Shown here in pieces: positions 9,186 through 17,879 of a DNA stretch of 64,000 nucleotides. Positions within the stretch are counted from its first letter, which is position 1; each line of letters starts with the position of its first letter. The position numbers and the translations under genes were made by a program. The notes under the pieces are model-generated. The model was not told where the DNA came from. It saw only the letters and a list, made by a program, of their open reading frames with translations, and did no database searches. The DNA is taken from positions 806,001-870,000 of the forward strand of contig OZ252260.1 of assembly GCA_965249925.1 (NCBI GenBank), read 5' to 3'. This stretch comes from Hoeflea_A sp965249925 (GTDB taxonomy: Bacteria > Pseudomonadota > Alphaproteobacteria > Rhizobiales > Rhizobiaceae).

Positions 9186-9593
9186 TCATTCAGGATCGGT
9201 ATGATGCCTTTCGGCGCTGCTTGGAACGACGACCCAACTGTGTTTGCGACGTTCATGGGTCGAGTCGACAGGTGGCGGGAAGTCAGGATCGCCAAATGCA
9301 CCTACGGCGACGAGAACCATCTCATCTTCAAACCCCTTCTCGGTATGAAAAAGGTTGGTTCCGCAGATCGAGCAGAACCGGAAGGTAAATTCAGAGCCCT
9401 GATCGCCGCGCCTGACGTACTCCGTCGCCTCACCTGAAACGGTGTAGGGTGGCTTGAAGGCTGCCAGTGCCGCAAAGACACTTCCGGTCCGCCTCTGGCA
9501 AGCAAGGCAATGGCAAATGCCGGGATCGGGCGTGCCGCGAACTTCGATAGACAATTGTCCGCAACTACATGTTGCTGTGCGCGTTTGTTCCAT
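9186..9593 (-). CDS. GFA (glutathione-dependent formaldehyde-activating-like) family protein
   Basis: A 135-residue beta-tent zinc protein. All the expected cysteines are present: CSCGQL near the start, CHCLACQRRTGSVF in the middle and FCSICGTNLF after it. Family members were named after glutathione-formaldehyde activation, but many have other or unknown roles. It lies 49 bp downstream of the TetR gene on the same strand. A second, more diverged GFA-like gene lies on the other side of the regulator. Confidence 0.88.
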   Translation of the reverse strand: MEQTRTATCSCGQLSIEVRGTPDPGICHCLACQRRTGSVFAALAAFKPPYTVSGEATEYVRRGDQGSEFTFRFCSICGTNLFHTEKGFEDEMVLVAVGAFGDPDFPPPVDSTHERRKHSWVVVPSSAERHHTDPE

Positions 9594-9642
9594 TGGGCAC
9601 TCTTGGGCTGTGACTTCGGCTCATTCCGCCTCCTAGGCGGGT

Positions 9643-10320
9643 TCATTCATCGACAAAGCGGCCATCCGATGAACGCGCGGTTTGTGTTGGCGCAACATTC
9701 CCGAAGGCAGCAAGAAACACTCTCACGCTTTCACGGGCGTGGGCTTCAAGCTCAGCTTTCGACGGGATGCCAGCGTCTCCAAGGAACATCGCGGAGTTTG
9801 TTGGCTCACCCATGACCAACCAGTTGAACAGCGTCGCGGCGGCTTTGTGGTCGCTGCTTATCAGCTCCCCGATTGTTGTGTAGTGCGCGACTGCGCGCGT
9901 GTACCGTGCAACCGTACGCCCAACCCCGTTCTCGTGGAGTGAACGCCCAAGTTCCGGAAAACGCTCGACTTCGCCAATCACCATGCGACGGAGCCGCATG
10001 AGGCGGGGCGTCATTACGACGAGCAACTGTTGGGTGGCCGCTTCGAGGAAGAACTGCTTGGCCGAGATCCCTTCGAATGTGTCTTCCTTGTCCTCGCCAA
10101 TGTCCTGCGCGGCCCCGCCAGTCATGCGTTCCACCACCTGAATGAACAAGGCTTCTTTCGATTGGCCGTGCGAGTAGACGGTCTGCTTCGAAACACCTGC
10201 GGCGTCCGCCACCGTATCCATGCTCGCGCCTAGAAACCCGTGTTGAAGAAACACCTCTTCGGCAGCGGAGAGTATCCTTTTTCGGCTCCGCCTCATCCTT
10301 GTTTGTGCGCCGTTCGACAT
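9643..10320 (-). CDS. TetR/AcrR-family transcriptional regulator
   Basis: A 225-residue regulator. The N-terminal helix-turn-helix is textbook: ILSAAEEVFLQHGFLGASMD, then VADAAGVSKQTVYSHGQSKE. The C-terminal ligand domain (about 80-210) resembles the AefR-like C-terminal type (FPELGRSLHENG). It diverges from the GFA-like gene at 10420. The palindrome at 10375-10389 between them is the likely operator, giving a self-controlled divergent unit. Confidence 0.92.
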   Translation of the reverse strand: MSNGAQTRMRRSRKRILSAAEEVFLQHGFLGASMDTVADAAGVSKQTVYSHGQSKEALFIQVVERMTGGAAQDIGEDKEDTFEGISAKQFFLEAATQQLLVVMTPRLMRLRRMVIGEVERFPELGRSLHENGVGRTVARYTRAVAHYTTIGELISSDHKAAATLFNWLVMGEPTNSAMFLGDAGIPSKAELEAHARESVRVFLAAFGNVAPTQTARSSDGRFVDE

Positions 10321-10362
10321 AGTTTCGGGTCCGGTGGTTTGCCCGCATCATACACAGTTAAC

Positions 10363-10391
10363 TTGACCAATCAAACTGGACGGTCTAGTCT
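10363..10391 (+). promoter_or_regulatory. Promoter with TetR operator candidate
   Basis: A TTGACC -35 box (10363-10368) is 17 bases from a weak -10 (TAGTCT, 10386-10391). Across the -10 lies the palindrome ACTGGACGGTCTAGT (10375-10389), with only one mismatched pair around a central base. A repressor bound here would block the rightward GFA-like gene and could also control tetR, which starts 43 bases to the left. Confidence 0.65.
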
Positions 10392-10419
10392 AGTTGGTGA
10401 GAATCGAGAGAGCGAAAGC

Positions 10420-10944
10420 ATGACATCTTGCCACCTCAGCTGCCGTTGCGGCCAAGTCCAACTGATCGTGGATGGACCGCAGATCGCTGCCGTCGAATGT
10501 CTTTGCGAGAGTTGTCAGGCCGCAGCGCAACCGCTTGAAGCTCTGCCGGGCGCAAAGCCAGTTCTGGATGAAAAAGGTGCAACGCCCTTCGTCATGTATC
10601 GCAAAGACCGCGTGGTGATTTCTGCTGGACAGGACAAACTGAAATCGCATCGCCTGTCAGGAGATGCAGGTACCCGCCGGGTGATCGCTACCTGCTGCAA
10701 CACGCCGATCTTCATGGAGCTGAAGGGCGGACACTGGCTAAGCATCTACAGCGCACTTTGGCCGGATGACGAGCGACCTGCGCTGGAAATGCGCACAATG
10801 GTGGGTGCACGCGATGATCTCCCCAACGATTTACCGAACCTGAAAACGCACTCGCTTGGTTTCTACGGACGGCTGTTCGCAGCTTGGGTGAAAATGGGAT
10901 TCCGTAACCCGAAGGTCGAAGACAACGGAGAGTTGCATGTCTGA
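10420..10944 (+). CDS. GFA-like / DUF6151 family protein
   Basis: A 174-residue protein from the ATG at 10420 (GAGAG seven bases upstream); the longer open frame from 10240 crosses the regulatory region and is not used. It starts CHLSCRCGQVQLIVDG and has CLCESCQAAA, both zinc-type cysteine pairs of the GFA beta-tent fold, and CCNTPIF later. The loss of part of the last cysteine motif and the C-terminal extension fit the DUF6151 branch. The function is unknown. It heads a two-gene unit, overlapping the next gene by 8 bases. Confidence 0.8.
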   Translation: MTSCHLSCRCGQVQLIVDGPQIAAVECLCESCQAAAQPLEALPGAKPVLDEKGATPFVMYRKDRVVISAGQDKLKSHRLSGDAGTRRVIATCCNTPIFMELKGGHWLSIYSALWPDDERPALEMRTMVGARDDLPNDLPNLKTHSLGFYGRLFAAWVKMGFRNPKVEDNGELHV

Positions 10945-11236
10945 TCACGCTGACAAGGTCGAAGTGGAAAACCCGAACACGCCGGGCCGAACCGAGCGTC
11001 TCGACCGCGCGAAGTACGAAGCGATGCGGGATGCGCTCCTGCCAGTCTTGCCGGATACACCTCCGGGGCTAAAAGTTGCAGAGGCCAAGGTAGCTTTGTT
11101 GCCGCACCTGGACGAGACACTCTTTCCCGGTGGTGCCAAAGCAGGCTGGTGGCTGAAGGCTGTGCATCTCGATCTTGAAGCCAAGAAGGTGATCGCACGT
11201 GCCGATGGCAGCCCGGTGCGGCTCTATCGGCGATAG
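10937..11236 (+). CDS. DUF6958-family small protein
   Basis: A 99-residue hydrophilic protein. The pattern RAKYEAMRDALLPVLP, then LLPHLDETLFPGGAKAGWW and VHLDLEAKKVIARA resembles the DUF6958 family, with a winged-helix-like alternation of helices and a C-terminal LYRR. The function is unknown. It overlaps the GFA-like gene by 8 bases and so is translationally coupled and under the same TetR-type control. Confidence 0.72.
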   Translation: MSDHADKVEVENPNTPGRTERLDRAKYEAMRDALLPVLPDTPPGLKVAEAKVALLPHLDETLFPGGAKAGWWLKAVHLDLEAKKVIARADGSPVRLYRR

Positions 11237-11362
11237 CAAAAGCCGCCGTTCGCTGCGTTGTGACGAATGAGAAAGTTGGGCTCGGTCCGGACCTTTGCCT
11301 AATTTCTTCTGTGCGGCAGCATAGCCGACGAAGTGGACTTTTTTGCTGGTGGATAAAACGGC

Positions 11363-11764
11363 TCAACTCTGTTCAGCTATCTCGGCATAAATTTCCAGAA
11401 CGTTGTTCTCCGGGTCCCTGAAAAACAAGGTTCGGTGGCCGAAATCTTGATCCTTTGGGCCTTCGACAATGATCACGCCTTTCTGTTCAAGTTCTTCATA
11501 GCAGAGGTCCACTTGGTCATAGGCAACGCAGAAGGCCAATTGCACTGCAGCCGAAGTCTCTGGGATTGGACCGTCTTCCCATCCTCGCCAAAGACCGCGC
11601 GGTCGGAGTGTCAGCGCACAGTCCCCTACACGCAGCTTAACCCAGTGCGCATTGTCTTCCTCCAACTCAAAACTCATCACATCTTTATAGAAATGCTTCA
11701 TCCTCGGCACATCTTCACAAAGAAGGATAACGTAGCTGACATTTCGGATCGCTTTGATGCCCAT
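11363..11764 (-). CDS. VOC-family (glyoxalase/bleomycin-resistance fold) protein
   Basis: A 133-residue protein from the ATG at 11764; an upstream ATG at 11815 would add 17 unlike residues. The start ISNV-like RNVSYVILLCEDVPRMKHFY, GDCALTLRPRG and the end TLFFRDPENNVLEIYAE are standard VOC halves, with the C-terminal metal-binding Glu in LEIY. VOC proteins include lyases, dioxygenases and drug-binding proteins; this one cannot be assigned. It stands alone. Confidence 0.87.
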   Translation of the reverse strand: MGIKAIRNVSYVILLCEDVPRMKHFYKDVMSFELEEDNAHWVKLRVGDCALTLRPRGLWRGWEDGPIPETSAAVQLAFCVAYDQVDLCYEELEQKGVIIVEGPKDQDFGHRTLFFRDPENNVLEIYAEIAEQS

Positions 11765-11960
11765 TGAATAATGTTCACTCGATATGCGTGGCGAGTCCAT
11801 CCAGCTATTGATCAATGCAAGTGTAGGCGATGGTCAACGCTGGGTTCATTAGAGACCTTCGCTGCAACACGGGGCATCTAAAATCAAGCTGGAGGTCGGC
11901 TCGGCGAGCTGATCAGCCACCGAAAGCCGAGATTCGCGCATCGTGCAGCATCTGGTGATT

Positions 11961-12027
11961 TGGGCTCAATGCGGACGAATCCCGCATCGCACGAGGATCA
12001 CCCACCGCAATCGGCATTCACGGCCCT
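11961..12027 (+). repeat. Dispersed intergenic repeat, left half (copy B)
   Basis: Matches copies C and D from GGGCTCAATGCGGACG through the CCGCAATCGGCATTCACGG segment and then diverges. The preceding GCAGCATC (from 11946) also precedes copy D. It ends about 45 bases from the RAYT transposase remnant. Confidence 0.82.
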
Positions 12028-12072
12028 GCCACAGATGGCCGGTGGCACGGGCCCGGGCATTGACATGGCCCG

Positions 12073-12310
12073 TTTAGCGGCGGTGCAACTCGGCGAAAGT
12101 CCGGCGCAGGCCGTCCTCGTCGGAGGGCATGCACATGGTTCGGCATCAGACAATAGGCCCATACGGCGCTTCTGGTGCGCTCGCTGCTCTCAGCAGATCC
12201 AAATAGAGGGCGTAATCGTTCTCTTCGAATAAAGTTGTCTCACACCGGTTTCCCCGCTGGGTCACATGATGCAGCAGACCGGGAACGACGAGACGGGCGA
12301 CGTGGGCCAT
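12073..12310 (-). pseudogene. Remnant of a REP-associated tyrosine transposase (RAYT, Y1/IS200-like)
   Basis: Reading leftward from the ATG at 12310, MAHVARLVVPGLLHHVTQRG is the classic RAYT start, followed by CETTLFEENDYALYLDLL. After a stop at about 12146, the expected catalytic continuation CLMPNHVHALP (with the HUH-type His pair) and EDGLRRTFAELHRR appears in another frame, then stops near 12073. The C-terminal half is missing. RAYTs mobilise small palindromic repeats; this copy is dead by frameshift and truncation. Confidence 0.85.
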
Positions 12311-12637
12311 GTGGTAATCGTATCTGGAAATTATTTTTCTGACTGAAAAAAAGCTCCTGCAAACACTCTCTTCATCAAAAAGGAAAGTTATATTCAGCAA
12401 TTTAATAGAGTTTTATTTATGGTTCTGTCCTTTCCAAATACCCTAAAAACTTTGAATCTATGAAGTTTTAACACGAGAGAGACGAGTGAAGATGGGCACG
12501 GTCAATACATTTCAAAAAGAGGACGTATGACGTGTCTCCGTCGTCCGAACTTGTGCCCGCTTGGCCACCGGTTATAGTGGATGGATCCCGAAAGACACTG
12601 AGAAATCTAGCCGGATAAACGGCGGGAGCCAGCGGTT
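12311..12637. other. AT-rich leader upstream of the FG-GAP gene
   Basis: No gene was recognised. The stretch from about 12320 to 12480 is much more AT-rich than anything around it, with runs such as GACTGAAAAAAAGC and TTTAATAGAGTTTTATTTATGG. It probably holds the promoter of the gene at 12638, and may be a target for nucleoid proteins or a foreign insertion edge. Confidence 0.5.
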
Positions 12638-15184
12638 ATGCGTTCATTCCTGAAAAGCATGTTCAATCGGGCGCCATCTTATGACCGTCTAATCGTAGAG
12701 CCGGATCGACCGCATTTCTGGATAAAGAAGCAACATCGAGAAACCTATGCGCGGGACGAGTACTCCCAGAGCAGGCGCGATCATTCGAACAATCCGGACG
12801 AGATACCCGACCATGCCCGGTCGCCAACCGAACAACCGACCGAGAGTGGTTTCAGGGAAGAGGCGAAGTCAGCACCGGCGTTTCCGGGCCGGTGGGGTCA
12901 GCGCGATGTGGACAACGATGACACTATTTCGGGAACCTGGCGCAGCGAGGTGCTGATCGGCAATTCCGGCGACAATGTCTTTGAGCCGAAGGAGGGGATC
13001 GACGCGATTTTCGGCGGGCGCGGTTACGACAGCGTCAGGATCGACGCGTTTCGTGATGACGTCACGGCAAAGAAGACTGACACAGTCTTCGGCCCGGTCG
13101 TCGTTCTCATCGATCGAACCGATGGATTTGGCCGCCCCAACATCAAACTCCTTTTTGGGGTGGAGGAAATCCAGTACATCGGTGAAAACCAGCAGGTTTC
13201 GCAGATTGGCGTGACCGAAGCACCCACCCTTGACATCTTCAGCAATGACGATGGAGAGGCGCGGATCGGTTTGTCCGTCAGGAGTGCGGGCGACGTCAAT
13301 GGTGATGGTTATGACGACGTCATCATCGCCGCTCCGGAGACGATATCCAACGGTGTCACAACCGGCGCGGCCTATGTTGTTTTCGGCAATCAATCCGGAG
13401 CCGATATCGACCTGGAGGCCATAGCCCAGGGGAATGGCGGCTTCGCAATCTACGGAATCGAGGGGTCGTTTACGGGGTCGGCAGTCAGTGGCGCCGGTGA
13501 TGTCAATGGCGACGGCCTCGCCGATCTGATCGTCGGCGCGCAGGCAAAGGACAATGAGACCGGTGGCGCCTATGTGGTCTTCGGCAAGCCGACGACCGAA
13601 ACCGTTGACCTTGCCGCGGTGACCCAGGACGGCAACACGGAGGGGTTCTTCATCAAAGGGCCCGCCGAGCGTAGCCTGACCGGCAACGCCGTTGCCTATG
13701 CCGGGGACGTCAACGGCGACGGCAAAGCGGATGTCGTGCTCAGTGCCCCGACAACGAACAGCAATACCGGTGCGGCATATATCGTCTACGGCAAGTCGGA
13801 CGGTTCCGCGGTCGACCTTGCAACGGACCTTGCCGGCCTCGGCTTCAGCATCGCTGATATTGCAACCGAAGCGGCCCTGGAGATTTCCATCGGCGGTCTG
13901 GGTGACTTCAACGGGGACGGTTTCGACGACGTGATTCTGGGCGCCCCGGCGACCAACAACCGCGAGGGTGCTGCCTATATCGTATTCGGGTCGGACACCG
14001 AAACAAACACCGACACCGGCTCTCTGGCGGCCGGGCAAGGCGGCCGCGTCCTGCTCGGCACGGATTCGTTCGGTTCAGCCGCCGAGGTCGGATATTCGGT
14101 CAGCGGTCTCGGTGACATCAACAATGACGGCCTTGGGGATGCGGTGGTCGGTTCACCCAAAGCCCTTGACAATGACGGCGTGGCGTTCGTCGTCTATGGA
14201 TCGGCGTCGACCTCGCCGCTGCCGCTCAATGCGAACCCTCCGGCATCGGACGGTTTCTTGATCCGCGGCGGTACCGAAGGGGGACAGTTGGGATCCAGCG
14301 TCAGTGGCGCTGGTGACGTCAACAATGACGGATACTTCGACATCGTTCTGGCCTCCCCGGCCGAGGCACCGGGCACCTACGTCGTCTTCGGCGGGGTTGA
14401 TCCGAACGAAACGCCTGTTGAACTGAGCATCGATGGCGGGGAGGGTTTTTTCCGCATTGCCGCGCCGGGCGGCTCGGTTTTTTTCTCCGCAAGCGGTGCC
14501 GGTGATTTCAATGGCGACGGATTTGGCGATGTCATCACTGGATTTCCCACGAACGGCTCGGCTGTCATCGCATTTGGAGGACCGCCAAACTCCGTCGGTT
14601 GGGTCGGTACCACCGGTAACGACAAGCTTTTCAACACACCTGCCGCTTACATCGCCGGAAAACAGGGCAATGATCTGATCTGGCAAGACCCGGACGACGC
14701 ACAGGCCGTCGCCGCCTTTGGCAGCAAGAACGGCGGCACGGGCAACGATGACTTCATCAGCTACGGTTTGACGCAAACGGGTGTTTTCACGTTTGGTGAA
14801 GGAACTAATACCCTGCAGTTCTCACCGGCCATCTCGGGATTCGGGTTCGAAGACCGTGTCGTGATCGTCACTGACATGTTCGAAACGCCGTTTGACGGCA
14901 CGGGCGGGGGCGGCACGCCGATCATCGGCGAAAATCTGCTGAGCTACTATGATTTTCTGTTCACTCCCGGTGAAAACAACAATAATCCCGAAGGGTTCAA
15001 GCAGACCCTGGTCAACAGCGGCGTAGCCAATGTCAACTACAACAAGGATGTCGTTTCGGTCATAGAGCTCGATGCCTTCCGGCTCATCACCATATTCCGC
15101 AATGCCGAGGCAAGTGATTTTGATGACGTCACGTTTTTTGGGCCGAATTTGGCTCAGCCGATCTCGGATGACTTTTTCGTTTGA
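12638..15184 (+). CDS. Large FG-GAP (integrin-alpha-like) beta-propeller protein with RTX-like patches
   Basis: An 848-residue protein. Seven FG-GAP repeats, each with a DxNxDGxxD calcium loop, start near residues 219, 288, 357, 423, 493, 560 and 623, enough for one closed seven-bladed propeller. Each is followed by AAYVVFG-type strands. RTX-like nonapeptide fragments flank the propeller (LIGNSGDNVFEPKEGIDAIF near 110 and GTTGNDKLFN near 660). There is no N-terminal signal peptide. The chain ends DDFFV, an acidic residue followed by hydrophobic ones, as in type I secretion signals. Export as a calcium-dependent adhesin-like protein is inferred. No type I secretion genes are nearby. Confidence 0.85.
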   Translation: MRSFLKSMFNRAPSYDRLIVEPDRPHFWIKKQHRETYARDEYSQSRRDHSNNPDEIPDHARSPTEQPTESGFREEAKSAPAFPGRWGQRDVDNDDTISGTWRSEVLIGNSGDNVFEPKEGIDAIFGGRGYDSVRIDAFRDDVTAKKTDTVFGPVVVLIDRTDGFGRPNIKLLFGVEEIQYIGENQQVSQIGVTEAPTLDIFSNDDGEARIGLSVRSAGDVNGDGYDDVIIAAPETISNGVTTGAAYVVFGNQSGADIDLEAIAQGNGGFAIYGIEGSFTGSAVSGAGDVNGDGLADLIVGAQAKDNETGGAYVVFGKPTTETVDLAAVTQDGNTEGFFIKGPAERSLTGNAVAYAGDVNGDGKADVVLSAPTTNSNTGAAYIVYGKSDGSAVDLATDLAGLGFSIADIATEAALEISIGGLGDFNGDGFDDVILGAPATNNREGAAYIVFGSDTETNTDTGSLAAGQGGRVLLGTDSFGSAAEVGYSVSGLGDINNDGLGDAVVGSPKALDNDGVAFVVYGSASTSPLPLNANPPASDGFLIRGGTEGGQLGSSVSGAGDVNNDGYFDIVLASPAEAPGTYVVFGGVDPNETPVELSIDGGEGFFRIAAPGGSVFFSASGAGDFNGDGFGDVITGFPTNGSAVIAFGGPPNSVGWVGTTGNDKLFNTPAAYIAGKQGNDLIWQDPDDAQAVAAFGSKNGGTGNDDFISYGLTQTGVFTFGEGTNTLQFSPAISGFGFEDRVVIVTDMFETPFDGTGGGGTPIIGENLLSYYDFLFTPGENNNNPEGFKQTLVNSGVANVNYNKDVVSVIELDAFRLITIFRNAEASDFDDVTFFGPNLAQPISDDFFV

Positions 15185-15286
15185 TCAGCAGAGTAAATGG
15201 ATGCCGGTGTCAATCCAGTGTGCGCTTTTGCCGTTTCAGGCAGCAGCAGGTCGCGCGCTCCCACTTCGCCGGCAGACCAAGGTCTT

Positions 15287-15307
15287 GAACTGAACTGCAA
15301 ACGACCG
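15287..15307 (+). repeat. Dispersed intergenic repeat, right-end fragment (copy E)
   Basis: Twenty-one bases, starting GAACTGAACTGC and ending AAACGACCG, are identical to the right end of copy C and close to that of copy D. The rest of the element is not recognisable here. Confidence 0.6.
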
Positions 15308-15475
15308 GCGTAGATTCGCGGGACCTGTGAGCCTTAAGCACATGCCTGCCTGGGAAGCGTTCGTCTCGTCTCGCCGTCTCGCGACATCTGATCAAGGACT
15401 TGCCGCTTTGGCATTAGCAGTCCACGTTCAACGCGAACCGTCGATTTGGCAGAGAGAAAAACGGCGAGCTGGGCG

Positions 15476-16807
15476 ATGAGTACATCAGAGAAAACAGTGG
15501 CGCCTAGCGATCCTCACCCCGTCGGACGAATAAATGGAGCTGGCATCGTCGGCAACATCCTGGAGTGGTACGACTACGCGCTTTACGGCTACCTTGCGAC
15601 CATTATTGCTGGGCAGTTTTTTCCTTCTGCCGACCCGCTGGCGGGGCTGATCAGCACCTATGGCGTCTTTGCCATAGGCTTCCTTGCAAGACCCATAGGT
15701 GGTGCGTTGTACGGCATCATCGGTGATCGGCTGGGCCGGCGACGGCTCCTCGCCATATCGGTCGTGATGATGGGCGTGCCCACATTCGCGCTGGGTCTGC
15801 TGCCGACCTACGCTGACGTCGGCGTTCTCGCACCAATTCTGTTAGTGCTGGTTCGTTTTGTACAGGGCCTCTCTGCCGGCGGCGAATTCACCGGATCGAT
15901 TATCTTCTTAGTGGAGCACGCGCCGGCGGGGCGGCGAAACCTCTATGGAAGCCTTGCCTATGTCGGTTCCGTTCTCGGCGGCATGTTGGGCGCGGGGGTT
16001 GCCTGGCTTGCGACGACAGCCATTCCCGAGGCCGAGCTGCATGATTGGGGGTGGCGTCTTCCTTTTCTAACCGGGATCATAATCGCGGCCGGAGGCCTAT
16101 GGCTGCGACTTGGCGTTCCCGAGACGCCAACTTTCTCTGAGCTCAAGATAAAAGAAGCGATGGTCCACAAGCCTTTGCGCACTGCTCTTCGCGACCACCC
16201 CCGTGAAATCGCGATTACCGCTGGCTTCAACTGGACGATGTCAACCGGCTACTACGTAGTGTTCGTTTGGTTGGCGTCAGATCTGTCCAAATTCGTTGGG
16301 CTGCCTCTGTCTACCTCGCTCGCTATTGCGACGGGCGGACTGCTTTTCGGTGCACTAGCGACGCCGGCAGCCAGCCTAGTCGCGGATCGTTTTGGCGAGC
16401 GAGCCGTTCTGACTGCCGCAGGTTGGGCAATGACCCTGGCGGCGGTGCCGCTGTTACTTCTCGCAGGTGTCGGGAGCGTTTTGTCCGCAACTGCTGCACA
16501 GCTTCTCTTGGCGGTAGTTATGGCTGGGTTCATGGGAACCTTGCCGTCGGTCTTCGTCGCGCTGAATCGAGCGACGGTGCGTTGCTCGGCGGTATCGGCC
16601 GGCTACAACCTGGCGGTCACACTCTTTGGCGGCACTGCTCCGCTGGTGGCAACGGTTCTGGTCAATGTCACCGGCTGGCAGGCAGCCCCCGGTCTTTACT
16701 TGGCCGCCACTGCCCTCGTCGGTTTAGCGCTCCTGCGTTTCCTGCCACCCAGCTCCAGTCGAACCAGCCCGCGAAACACGACGGCGGTTGATGAAGGCGG
16801 TCGATGA
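15476..16807 (+). CDS. MFS transporter, metabolite:H+ symporter (MHS) family
   Basis: A 443-residue protein from the ATG at 15476; the frame extends to a TTG at 15446 with no better start. Twelve membrane spans are expected. MHS marks are clear: GNILEWYDYALYGYLA in the first span, GALYGIIGDRLGRRRLL in loop 2-3, VRFVQGLSAGGEFTGSI and LVEHAPAGRRN. The family imports organic acids or osmolytes (ProP, citrate, shikimate); the substrate is not readable. It stands alone between repeat copies, so it looks like an acquired single gene. Confidence 0.92.
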   Translation: MSTSEKTVAPSDPHPVGRINGAGIVGNILEWYDYALYGYLATIIAGQFFPSADPLAGLISTYGVFAIGFLARPIGGALYGIIGDRLGRRRLLAISVVMMGVPTFALGLLPTYADVGVLAPILLVLVRFVQGLSAGGEFTGSIIFLVEHAPAGRRNLYGSLAYVGSVLGGMLGAGVAWLATTAIPEAELHDWGWRLPFLTGIIIAAGGLWLRLGVPETPTFSELKIKEAMVHKPLRTALRDHPREIAITAGFNWTMSTGYYVVFVWLASDLSKFVGLPLSTSLAIATGGLLFGALATPAASLVADRFGERAVLTAAGWAMTLAAVPLLLLAGVGSVLSATAAQLLLAVVMAGFMGTLPSVFVALNRATVRCSAVSAGYNLAVTLFGGTAPLVATVLVNVTGWQAAPGLYLAATALVGLALLRFLPPSSSRTSPRNTTAVDEGGR

Positions 16808-16894
16808 CCTCGGCATTTTTGTGCCTAGGAGACGGGGCGCATGACTGCTTTTGGCGCACAGCGCGCGTCGAGCGTTACAGCGCGAACGTCCACA

Positions 16895-17054
16895 GGGCTC
16901 AATGCGGACGAATCCTGCGTCGCAAAGAATCCCTCCCCGCAATCGGCATTCACGGCCCTAAGCCACCATTCCAGTAGCATTCAGTTTTGGCAATGCAGCA
17001 ACCTGAAAGCGATGGTTCGGCCTCGGTGAGATCGAACTGAACTGCAAACGACCG
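16895..17054 (+). repeat. Dispersed intergenic repeat, full length (copy C)
   Basis: About 160 bases aligned end to end with copy D, with roughly four in five positions identical. Shared blocks include CCGCAATCGGCATTCACG, CACCATTCC, GCAGCAACC, GAAAGCGAT, GGTGAGATCGAACT and the ACGACCG end. There is no open frame conserved between copies, so it is not protein coding. Confidence 0.88.
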
Positions 17055-17139
17055 CAATGCCGACAATTCGACCATGTTGGGCCCTGTTTATAATTCAGTT
17101 TGCGACGAGCTTCGATCGGCAGCTCGGTGCCATAAGGCG

Positions 17140-17642
17140 GTTGCTGCTTGTGGTTCAGCGATCTCAGGCGTTCGACAACGATGGCGACCGAGCTCGTAAT
17201 GATCGGTACTTTGCCACCATCAACGACTATTTCGATTGTACGGTAGATGCCGTGCTTGATCACGGCGGAGAGATTCTCAAACTGATCGGCGATGCGGTCA
17301 TGACAGCTCGAGACGCTCTCGGCCAGCTGGCCGAAATAACCAGACCCGCGTTGAACAGGGTTTGGCCGAAATCGAGTTTGGCATCGGCCTTCATGCCGGC
17401 AAGGTCATGTATGGCAATGTCGGTTCGGCGCGGCGGCTCGATTTGACCGTGACCGGTTCGGCCGCCAACGAAGTGGAGCGGTTGGAAGGTCTAAGCAAGC
17501 ATCTTGCGGTGCCTGTGATCGTGTCGGAACAGTTCAGTGCGATCTATGGCCATGATTTGATGCCACTTGGCCGCCAGGACGTCGCCGGTATCGACGAAGG
17601 ACTGTTGGTTTTCACACTGCCCGACTTCGGCAAAACGCCATT
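17140..17642 (+). pseudogene. Class III adenylate/guanylate cyclase catalytic domain, decayed
   Basis: Pieces of a cyclase catalytic domain lie in different frames. FATINDYFDCTVDAVLDHGG and EILKLIGDAVM, the second metal-binding region, are in one frame. After a deletion and a frameshift near 17350, EIEFGIGLHAGKVMYGNVGS, LTVTGSAANEVERLEGLS and VPVIVSEQF continue in another. The N-terminal first-Asp region is barely readable. The fragment ends at about 17642, where it meets the TetR fragment on the other strand. It cannot make an active enzyme. Confidence 0.85.
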
Positions 17643-17862
17643 TAAGGTTGTCGAGAACGAGGGTTTGGACACCTTCAATCACAATTGCATTTGGTAAATC
17701 GGCTTTGGTCGAGACATGCTGAAGAGGCGCAGCATGACGAACCCCGAGGTCTCCGGCGAGTGCTCTTGGGCTGACGTGCTCCACGCCTCTGTCACTTAGC
17801 GTTTCAATCACACGCGTCAGCAAAGCTTCGCGCAAGTTTCCATGGGGATAGGGCGAGTTCAC
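17643..17862 (-). pseudogene. TetR/AcrR-family regulator, N-terminal fragment
   Basis: About 73 residues from a GTG at 17862: PYPHGNLREALLTRVIETLS, then PRALAGDLGVRHAAPLQHVS and TKADLPNAI are a TetR DNA-binding domain. The ligand domain is missing: at about 17642 the frame runs into the antisense of the cyclase remnant and stops at 17491. A hybrid protein of 123 residues could still be made and might bind DNA. The palindrome at 17880-17925 lies just upstream, as an operator would. Confidence 0.8.
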
Positions 17863-17879
17863 ATTTTTCTGCTCAAGTA

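Noticed and set aside
12869..14038. 389-codon minus-strand frame over the FG-GAP gene
   Set aside because: Regular appearance comes from the repeated DxNxDG codons read backwards; no independent family match.
13290..14520. DNA tandem repeat array
   Set aside because: The periodicity is the protein-level FG-GAP repeat; the DNA copies are too different for a true tandem array.
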